DNA of 64,000 bases, from contig CM053332.1 in assembly GCA_028583605.1 (NCBI GenBank), forward strand, positions 23,157,823 to 23,221,822, in the 5' to 3' direction. Under the pieces are notes generated by a model. It saw nothing but the letters and a program-made list of their open reading frames with translations. It was not told where the DNA came from and searched no databases. The DNA is from Dastarcus helophoroides. Lineage: Eukaryota > Arthropoda > Insecta > Coleoptera > Bothrideridae. A program made the position numbers and the translations under genes. This document shows positions 56,180 to 64,000 of the stretch, piece after piece. Numbering within the stretch: position 1 is the stretch's first letter; every line of letters starts with the position of its first letter.

Positions 56180-57740
56180 TAGAAATTTCGACTTTAATTC
56201 GAAATTTCGACTTTAGTCTTGAAATTTCAAGAAGAAAGTCGAAATTTCTCGATTAAAATCGAAATTTCGACCATAATCTTGGGATTTAAGGAAAAAAGTC
56301 GAAATTTTGAGAAAAAGGTCGAAATTTCGAGAAAAAGGCCGAAATTTCGAGAAAAAGGCCGAAATTTTTAGTTTAAAGTCAAAATTTCGAGTTTAAAGTC
56401 GAGATTCAAATCAAAATTTCGCAGTTGAAGTCGAAATTTCGAGTTTAAAGTTGAAATTTCAAGTTTAAAGTCGAAATTTCGAGATTAAAGTTGAGATTTA
56501 AATCAAAATTTCGCACTTAAAGTCGAAATTTCGAGTTTAAAGTTGAAATTTCAAGTTTAAAGTTAAAATTTCGAGTTTAAAGTCGAGATTCAAATCAAAA
56601 TTTCGCAGTTGAAGTCGAAATTTCGAGTTTAAAGTTGAAATTTCAAGTTTAAAGTCAAAATTTCGAATTTAAAGTCGAGATTCAAACCAAAATTTCGCAG
56701 TTGAAGTCGAAATTTGGAGTTTAAAGTTGAAATTTCAAGTTTAAAGTCGAAATTTCGAGATTAAAGTCGAGATTCAAATCAAAATTTCGCAGTTGAAGTC
56801 GAAATTTCGAGTTTAAAGTTGAAATTTCAAGTTTAAAGTCAAAATTTCGAGTTTAAAGTCGAGATTCAGATCAAAATTTCGCAGTTGAAGTCGAAATTTC
56901 GAGTTGGAAGTTGAAATTTCAAGTTTAAAGTCAAAATCTCGACTTTAAACTCGAAATTTTGACTTCAAACTTGAAATTTCAACTTTAAACTCGAAATTTC
57001 GACTTCAACTGCGAAATTTTGATTTGAATGTCGACTTTAAACTCGAAATTTGTAGTTTAAAGCCAAAATTTTGAATTTAAAGTCGAGATTCAAATCAAAA
57101 TTTCGCCGTTGAAGTCGAAATTTCGAGTTTAAAGTCGAGATTCATATCAAAATTTCGCAGTTGAAGTGGAAATTTCGAATTTAAAGTTGAAATTTCAAGT
57201 TTAAAGTCGAAATTTCGAGTTTAAAGTCGAGATTCAAATCAAAATTTCGCAGTTGAAGTCGAAATTTCGAATTTAAAGTTGAAATTTCAAGTTTAAAGTC
57301 GAAATTTCGAGTTTAAAGTCCAGATTCAAATTAAAATTTCGCAATTGAAGTCGAAATTTCGAGTTTAAAGTTGAAGTTTCAAGTTTAAAGTCAAAATTTC
57401 GAGTTTAAAGTCGAGATTCAAATCAAAATTTTGGAGTTGAAATCGAAATTTCGAAATTAAACTTAAAATTTCAAGTTTAAAGTCAAATATTCGAGTTTAA
57501 AGTCAAAATTTCGAGTTTAAAGTCGAGATTCAAATCAAAATTTTGCAGTTGATGTCGAAATTTCAAATTTAAACTTAAAATTTCAAGTTTAAAGTCAAAT
57601 ATTCGAGTTTAAAGTCAAAATTTCGAGTTTAAAGTCGAGATTCAAATCAAAATTTTGCAGTTGAAGTCGAAATTTCGAGTTTAAAGTTGAAATTTCAAGT
57701 TTAAAGTCGAAATTTCGAGATTAAGGTAGAAATTTCGAGA
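56180..57740. repeat. 92-bp higher-order satellite array with internal inversion
   Basis: Tandem units built from 18-24-bp subunits such as AAATTTCGAGTTTAAAGTCG. The marker GCAGTTGAAG or a variant of it recurs at 56421, 56513, 56605, 56697, 56789 and 56881 (exactly 92 bp apart) and again at 57157, 57249, 57341 and 57433. Two later units are 112 bp (92 plus 20; markers at 57545 and 57657). About 56935-57055 is in inverted orientation. The array is preceded by the element A module at 56095-56175. Confidence 0.85.
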
Positions 57741-58687
57741 AAAAAAGTCGAAAATTCGAATAAAATGTCGAAATTTTTTTTAAAAAAGTCGAAATTTCTA
57801 AAAATAAAATGTTTTTTTAATCGATGTCCTTTTTACGCCTTCGTAATAAAAAGAGACACAAATTTATCTAACCTAACCACGAAGGTTCGGAACTTTCGAC
57901 TTCAGTCCAAACATTTTGACTTTAAATTCTAAATTTCGTCTTCACTTCGAAATTTTGATTTTAATATATGAATTTCTAGAAAAAGAATAAAAATTTCAAC
58001 ACCTAAAGTCGAAATTTTCTTAAAAAAAAGTCGAATTTTTAGATTCTGAATTTCTAAAACAAAAAGTTTTAACCGTTGCCGTTTCTACTTTTTTTATAAA
58101 ATAGAATCTATAAAAGAAATCTTAAAAAGGTTAATTTCCTTAAAAAGAAGAGGGATAACAAAAGGTATGAAATGCAGGAAGAGGATACAAGAGCTAAAAA
58201 AAATGGGTATATTATTAAATTCAAACGTCTTACCGACTCTTTTAAATGATTATCTAAAAATAGTCTTTCGCATTCACAAAGAATGGCAAATGACGCAAGT
58301 ATACTATGCGTCCAATTATCGCCGCAACTGAAAACTGCGCCCTCATCGCTAAATTAACCGAATTTATTAAATAGACGTGAAGCGAGCTTTAGAGGTTGCA
58401 ACTTTTGGTGGCCACACTGACTTTGAACATTATTTATCTATGTATTCACGTTGACAGGTAATTCATTGAATCATAGATTTTCATTTTTAAAGCTCAGTTC
58501 ACAGCTAAGCAACACAGATGTACAATTGATTGTTAGAAAATCAAATAAAATAGAAAAATTACCTGTTGTCTCTCAATTTACCTCTTGAGTTTGGTTTCTG
58601 AATTGAAAAAGCTGAAGAATCAATAAGTGTCTTTCTGAATCATTCGGCATTCAATATTGTGCGTACAAAGTGATCTAATCTAGCGTG
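57741..58687. other. intergenic, no gene seen
   Basis: AT-rich sequence with degenerate satellite remnants to about 58030, then nothing recognisable. Confidence 0.4.
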
Positions 58688-58968
58688 CTGGTGTCATTTT
58701 TTGGCATGTTTACGGATGTTCCTTACTTGGTCGACAGACAGGTGAACAAACATAACCTTTAAAGAATATTTTATTGATTTGATGTTACAATGGAAGAAAA
58801 ATCTTTTATTGTTGAATCATACTTTCAAAAAACGCAAAAAAGCATTCGTGAATGGATTAATTCCATTCCTGATAGTACTGCAGAATTTTTATATCAAAGT
58901 TAAATGTCAATTTGGTGAGTACGAATCAAGTAAGGAACATACGTGAATATGTCAAAAATTGACAGCAG
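58688..58968 (+). mobile_element. 281-bp inverted-repeat element with a 37-aa frame
   Basis: About 42-bp imperfect terminal repeats: left CTGGTGTCATTTTTTGGCAT, right complement ending CAAAAATTGACAGCAG. Inside, ATG at 58790 opens a 37-aa frame to TAA at 58903, starting MEEKSFIVESYFQKTQKSI. The FIVESYF-type start resembles the helix-turn-helix N-terminus found on many insect transposase-associated proteins (DUF4817-like). It is probably the 5' stub left by internal deletion of a larger DNA transposon. Confidence 0.5.
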
Positions 58969-59028
58969 TACATTAAATTAAAAAACTTTTTGTACGTTTG
59001 ATATAAAGTTCATTTACTTCCGCAAATC

Positions 59029-59261
59029 CACCCCTTTACCACATCGGCAATTAAATAAATAATTACGCGATACGTATTACGCCAGCAGAACTGGCATTTT
59101 CAAGCGTACTAATCTAAAAAATCGATTTAAATCTAAATGCAGATGACGTCGATGCATCATTTACTAATCTTTTTAGATTCGTACGCTTGAAAATGCCAGT
59201 TCTGCTGGCGAAATACGTATCGCGTAATTATGTATTTAGTTGCCGATGTGGTAAAGGGGTG
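59029..59261. mobile_element. foldback element, family F3
   Basis: Ends CACCCCTTTACCACATCGGC and GCCGATGTGGTAAAGGGGTG. Arms of about 90 bp carry AAATGCCAGTTCTGCTGGCG and its complement. Spacer about 55 bp. Partial copies at 13557-13700 and 53795-53860. Non-coding. Confidence 0.75.
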
Positions 59262-59672
59262 AAACCTTCTTTGGACTTAATCACAAGCCACAGTGTTTAG
59301 TTCAGTGCTTTAGTACTTCTGCAAGTGTTAATTTATTTGAAGCTCACAAACTGAAGCCTGTTTAATTAGTATTATTAGTTAAAGAAATTTTCAATTTGTA
59401 ATTAAGTTCTGCATGCAATCATCTACGTTCAAGTTTAAAACGAATTAAGCAATTTTTGAGCATATTTAACTCAATTTTAAAAATATTCATTTCGTCTTCA
59501 ATGTTCATATTAAGGTTGGTTTTCTAGGTTTAACGAATAATTAAATAAACATGTCTACCAATTTACTCTAAATAACTTTTACATACAATAGCCTCAATCA
59601 CAACTCAAAACTGCTATATAAGTTACAAAAACAGGAATTTCATAACTAATTGTACAAAACTGTGTAACATCT

Positions 59673-60206
59673 CTATCTCGGCATAGGGGGTAACAATGGA
59701 TTAGCTCCTCCTCCAGAAACTGCCGTATTAGGTCCAAGAAGCATCTATAAAAACACCTCCGTTTTAACACAATAAATTCGGAATAAACAACAACAAACCT
59801 GTTTCTGCTGTGAGCGTTGCATTTCTTCCATTTGGGCTCGTTCAACTTCGAAAATCACAGGGGCGAAAAGAATTATAGAAGTACTGAAAACGACCCATAA
59901 GGCTGATCGTGAAAAACTGTATAAAGCTTTAATTCCATCCTGCGTCGTGCAGCTGGCGGTGTAAGTTAAATCCCTGACCGATTCGGGAAACATTTCTGTT
60001 AAACCCCATAACCTTTCGCACAAAGTCTCATCGGGCTATACAATAAGTTATGTTTAGTTAAAGAGGGTTAATATTGAAGGATTATTTACCTCATCGTCGT
60101 AACAGGACGTTGGTTTTGGGGCTCCTGAGGCATCTTTCGCGCATTCTATGGCACATGATGTATCTTGAGATTCCATTCCGCTGTCACTTTCTTCGGGCGA
60201 TGCCAT
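59673..60206 (-). CDS. mge: TOM22, mitochondrial import receptor subunit
   Basis: Central receptor of the outer-membrane TOM complex (Drosophila maggie, vertebrate TOMM22). Three exons on the minus strand: 60090-60206 (MASPEESDSGMESQDTSCAI to CYDDE), 59799-60035 (PDETLCERLWGLTEMFPESV to QRSQQKQ) and 59673-59744 (MLLGPNTAVSGGGANPLLPP to MPR, TAG). All junctions are phase 0, 141 aa in total, matching the family's length. Features: acidic cytosolic start, the ETLxERLWGLTEMFP signature, one tail-side transmembrane helix (LWVVFSTSIILFAPVIFEVE), and the short LLGPNTxxSGG intermembrane tail. The ATG at 60204-60206 is the natural start. Confidence 0.93.
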
Positions 60207-62510
60207 AAGACAAATTAACAATTACTTACGATAACTAACTTTGGGGTCTCCGTATTTGTTAGTTTTGCGCCAAACTAACAATTATCGAGACAAATCGGAA
60301 ATTAACCACAAAAATGTCCGGACATTTATTGTGGATTATCACTAAAGTGCGCATAATCGCAACGCGCAAGTGGCCGTGTCGTCATTTCGGAAGAAACGGC
60401 GGGAAATTTACTTACCGTTTTGCTTAAATTTGTGATGATTTTGACCGAAATTGTTGACATTTACTTGACAATCAAAAACTTCGTAAGAAAATGAAGATCA
60501 AAACACATGCTGCGCCCGTTTGAAATTTCCAAACGATGGTCAGTAATTTTAATCGTGTATTTTCTAGATTACAGGTCTTTAATTTTGTCTGATTATGGAA
60601 TATATTGCACTAGTTGTGCATAAATTTTAAAACACTGATAAATTTTAATACGTTGCAAAACCCATGACAGACTTGAATTTACCACCGAATTTACCGAATT
60701 TATTTATTGGATGTTGGCTGCCAGTCACAGTTGACAGTTAAATGGTGATACTCTGTGGTTAAATTCTATCTAACGGTGCGTTTACACTAGACACTTTATT
60801 TCGTACATTTATCTCAAACATAAAATATATTTCTCCCTGACATAAATATTAAGTATCCGAGCTATCTGAGACTCTCAGCTGTGTAAATAAATCTCGGATA
60901 GCTTCTCTCAGGATAGTTGGCACTTATTTCAGAGAGAATAAAATGTAGAGTATAAACATACCTTTAGAGTTATTCAATATTATTCTATGGGGATAGTAAA
61001 ATCTTTAACTCTTTGCGGCGTTGCCAGATGCAAGGAAATTTACGCATTAGTAGGATCTTAGGTTAGGAAACGAACGAAATATTGACGCTATTGCTTTCAT
61101 TAAAATGTTTAGCTAAGACCATTATAGTTAAAGCGCATTTCGATTAAGTTTACATTTTAAAGTTTTTGTCGTTTGATGACTCGCTTAAATCTAAACATTT
61201 GACATTGCGTAAACATAAAATTAAAAAAAAAAGAATTGAATAATTTTAGTTTGGAAAAAAAATCTGACAAATTTCAAAATTAAAGTTAAAATGTTCAGAT
61301 AAACATTAAAAATGTTGAGTTTAAGCTAAAAATGGGTGGAAAATCATTTTAAACTCGATATTTTGTTAAAATTTCTAGAAAATTCAAAATTCTGATTTTT
61401 TTAATAGATTTTGTTTATCTTGCACGTTTTCTAAAAATTTTAATTTCGACTTAATGCGCTTACACAAATAATTTGTTCATTGTTCAGTTGAAAATTAATT
61501 TGGTGTCATTTATTATCAACTTGATAACACAACAAAGAATCTGCATTAATAAAATTATTCTTAATACTGTTTACGGTTTGGGGCACATTTAACACCAAAA
61601 GGTTTATTAAAATCATCCTCATTTTAATAACTTTATTTCATAAAAGATTGATTTTACATTCATGTACTAAAATCTTATGTTTACTATACAATCTACTGTA
61701 ACATATTTGAACCAAAACGAACAGATGTTACAAAGTTGGTACAGTTTACTGTATACATGCAGTATGCAGTATGTGTCAATCAAATTGACTTACTGTAGCA
61801 ACTTTATGAAAACTGCCCACTTTGAGTGATGATAAATTGAGATCACGATGATCAGTTGCTTTCCTACGGTTTCCTAAGTACACTAGACAATCGATATAAT
61901 AGAAACAAAGAATGAGGCCAAGTAAATCCAGGGAAGCTCCACGAAATCACACTATAAAAAATTTTGAGCGTTTTCGATATGATCAAATCGTACGTAAATG
62001 AGAAGAATATTCGAGAAAAGGAACTCGTGCCTTGTGAGACTCGTTTAAGTTGAATATTTTACGACTAGTTTCTAAATATACAGCGATAGCGCTACGTTAT
62101 AAAAATTACAAAAGTGGTGTAACAATGTGTACAAATTATTCCACGATTAATATCATGAACGATGGAATTTGTATGGTACAGCTACAGCTTAATATCATTT
62201 TGTTTTTTTTAATTATTAAGCACTATTTCGTATAATGGACTGAAAGAAGTTGCATCACAATTTTCAACATTTATTTAAAATGCTTTCTTAATATCATAAA
62301 AGCTCGTAGGGGATGTGAGATCGATATTAAGACGCATTTTACACCTAAAAAGCTTTAACACCATCGAATATTCAACTGAATTTAAAGCTATTAACGACCA
62401 GTGTCCTTTAATTGTCGTGCTGTCGACGCGCGGGCCAGTATTTGCACATTTGGCTCCATAGGGCCGAAGATTCTTCGAAACTCCTTGCATTTTTTGGCAC
62501 GTCACTTAAC
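60207..62510. other. intergenic region, no gene supported
   Basis: Contains the TOM22 upstream region and AT-rich DNA. Short AAATTTCGA-like remnants occur at about 61250-61450. Reading frames of 60-80 codons in this stretch lack any recognisable family or splice context. Confidence 0.4.
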
Positions 62511-62649
62511 TTAGAGAGTCTTCGCCTTATCTAACAGATCGTTGATGAATTTCTGGAACGAAAATCAACATTAATTAAAACATCCACATTGAGTGATTCG
62601 TGCTTACTTTTACGTCATTTTGGGAACACTTCGCGTTTATAAGGAGATC
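62511..62649 (-). CDS. last two exons of an unrecognised gene
   Basis: Two 42-nt minus-strand exons with good splice sites. 62608-62649 (acceptor GTTTCAG, donor GTAAGC) encodes DLLINAKCSQNDVK. 62511-62552 (acceptor GTTCCAG) encodes KFINDLLDKAKTL and ends in TAA. Both are phase 0 and join in frame. I do not recognise the family; the tail is charged and probably helical. Upstream exons should lie at higher coordinates, but I could not place them with confidence. The gene may continue past the window. Confidence 0.45.
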
Positions 62650-63867
62650 CTGAAACAAACAAAGTTTCTTTAATCATTTTAAATGATGAAAGCGTATTAA
62701 CAATTTGAAAATACTAGAAATTGTGGGATTCTTATTTAATAATCGAGTCCCCATTTACGAATTTTGTCTGCTTTTTTCTTGAAATTTTCGAAATTTTTGA
62801 AATTTTCGAAATTTTAGTTTCCTTAAGTTAATTACAATTCAAAATACGCAAAAACAGTAAATTTAGAAGTAAGCGTCTAAATTTTCAAAAGAGAAATTCA
62901 ACCTTACTAGAAGGTTTTATTTCAAATTTAACAATTTCGGTATAAACAGAAAAATTAAAATTGTAAAAAAATAAATTAATAAATATTTTCTCAGAATTGC
63001 GACGATTTTTCGACATTTTAAAGCTTCAAGAGAAATTTCGATAAAAAAAGTCCAGTAAAAGTTGAAATTTTGCGTTTAAAAATTTAGTTTTTAGAAAATT
63101 CTATCGAAATATTGAGTTAAAAACTCGAAATTTCAAGAAAAATCGACATATTCAAAAGTTAGAGAAGTTTTCCGTGGTGCAATTTATCTGACCCAACTTC
63201 AAAATGGCGATATCACGTTTGCCCCTCAATGACTGTCGCTTCTTGTAAAAATTTCTGTGACTTGATTTCTTAGAAATATCTATGACCCATTTGATTTGAT
63301 TCTACTGAATCAGTTGAAACTACTTCTGAACAAAATTTCTGTGATTCAAATTCTTCCAAATGTCCCATTGAAATAGTTTGTTCGACTCAGTCGAATTAGT
63401 TGACGCTGAAATTAAGACGATATGAAATTACGAATCAGTCGCAATAAAGCCAAAAAGTAGCCTAAAATGAATTCATAAACCTAATTATAATTCATAAATT
63501 AACAAGTTATAACTTCAGAAGAAAGACAAACAGGTACAATTTGACTACTAATTTCATTAGAAAAATACGAAGACTATTGAATCTTGAAAACTTTGTAATA
63601 TACACTGGTTTGGGAAAAATTAACCATCACCGCAGAAATTGTGTATATTTATACTCTTCGTTTAAATAAAATGCTAATACACCGATTTTCAATAGTTTTA
63701 TAATCAAAAGTAAACCGTAAGGTTCTTCCGGCTTCACTAACCTAATTGCATCAGTGACAAACCCCCGTGAAATTTGGACCGTACATCGTAAATATTTTCT
63801 AGAAAATAATAGTGTCAAGGACGTACAATCCATATTTAATGGCCCAATCGATCAGTTCCCTCATAAA
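62650..63867. other. AT-rich region, probably intronic
   Basis: Contains short GAAATTTTCGAAATTT-type remnants (62780-62815) and nothing else definite. Small open frames on the minus strand (for example SLRGKRDIAILKLGQINCTT near 63200) cannot be tied to splice sites with confidence. Confidence 0.3.
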
Positions 63868-63999
63868 TCAACAAATAAACAGAGTGTTTTGCCCTCGATA
63901 CTCATTATCTTTGGGTAAATGTTGTGAAAAGTTCTCTCCGTTAATGGAGCCCGTAATTGTAACGCAGTCGGAATTAAGTGATTTTCGCGGCTTTTCCCC
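63868..63999 (-). CDS. coding-like stretch at window edge (partial)
   Basis: A minus-strand frame open from the window end to TGA at 63868-63870. It reads KPRKSLNSDCVTITGSINGE and then NFSQHLPKDNEYRGQNTLF. Composition is balanced and unlike the low-complexity frames elsewhere, so it may be an exon or the C-terminus of a gene extending beyond the window. It could also belong to the gene whose end is at 62.5 kb. Not identified. Confidence 0.25.
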   Translation of the reverse strand, partial: GEKPRKSLNSDCVTITGSINGENFSQHLPKDNEYRGQNTLFIC

Positions 64000-64000
64000 C

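Noticed and set aside
56935..57055. Inverted segment of the 92-bp array considered as a foldback transposon
   Set aside because: It has no terminal repeats or target duplication. It is simply inverted satellite units.
55620..58440. CAGTGGCGTGCAGGCC near 55.6 kb as the left end of a fourth hAT-like element enclosing the 92-bp array
   Set aside because: No matching right end or 8-bp duplication could be found, so boundaries cannot be supported.
62275..62505. 76-codon minus-strand frame
   Set aside because: No recognisable domain. It lies just past the stop of the two-exon gene tail and is better explained as 3' UTR.
62720..62765. Minus-strand KKADKIRKWGLDY frame ending in a stop, as a possible alternative terminal exon
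   Set aside because: The acceptor (TTCAAG) is poor, sits in AAATTTCGA-type low complexity, and the frame does not join the flanking exons.

Overview
This window is from an insect nuclear genome. It holds the 3' end of a dumpy-type giant cuticle-attachment gene with many small phase-1 exons, a full flightless-I gene, a TOM22 gene and an EMRE gene. Introns use GT-AG sites, and the AT-rich intergenic DNA is full of DNA-transposon relics. I think a holometabolous insect, possibly a beetle, is likely, but nothing here fixes the order.

Layout. (1) 1-35704, plus strand: the last 38 exons I can trace of dumpy (dpy). Up to about 13 kb they form a higher-order tandem array. A block of six EGF-DPY modules is repeated four times, with a fifth, decaying block after it. 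Then come divergent EGF modules, a ZP domain with an RRRR furin-type site, and, after a 9.6-kb intron, a single exon with the transmembrane helix and a short cytoplasmic tail. Summed exon lengths are a multiple of three only if one inserted base in exon 22 is discounted. (2) 25863-35465: the giant last intron. It holds nested hAT-like non-autonomous transposons with intact 8-bp target-site duplications, filled with a roughly 20-bp self-complementary satellite built on TCGAAATTTCGA. (3) 37372-40444: a tandem duplication of a small intronless gene for EMRE, the essential MCU regulator. The second copy is intact. The first is broken just after its ATG. (4) 41673-55330, minus strand: flightless-I (fliI), 13 coding exons, leucine-rich repeats followed by gelsolin-like domains. 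The model is complete, but three exons carry four extra single bases. A 5.9-kb hAT-like element sits in one intron. (5) 55331-59672: intergenic, with a 92-bp higher-order satellite and several foldback elements. (6) 59673-60206, minus strand: TOM22, 3 exons. (7) 60207-64000: mostly featureless, with the last two exons of an unrecognised minus-strand gene near 62.5 kb and a coding-like minus-strand stretch at the window edge.

The genes have no evident common pathway. dumpy is an extracellular matrix tether, FliI an actin and transcription co-regulator, and EMRE and TOM22 are mitochondrial membrane proteins. The most unusual content is in the repeats: satellite DNA carried inside several hAT-like families, and several unrelated inverted-repeat families that share a CTGANGA-hairpin-CGAAACG core resembling a hammerhead ribozyme core.
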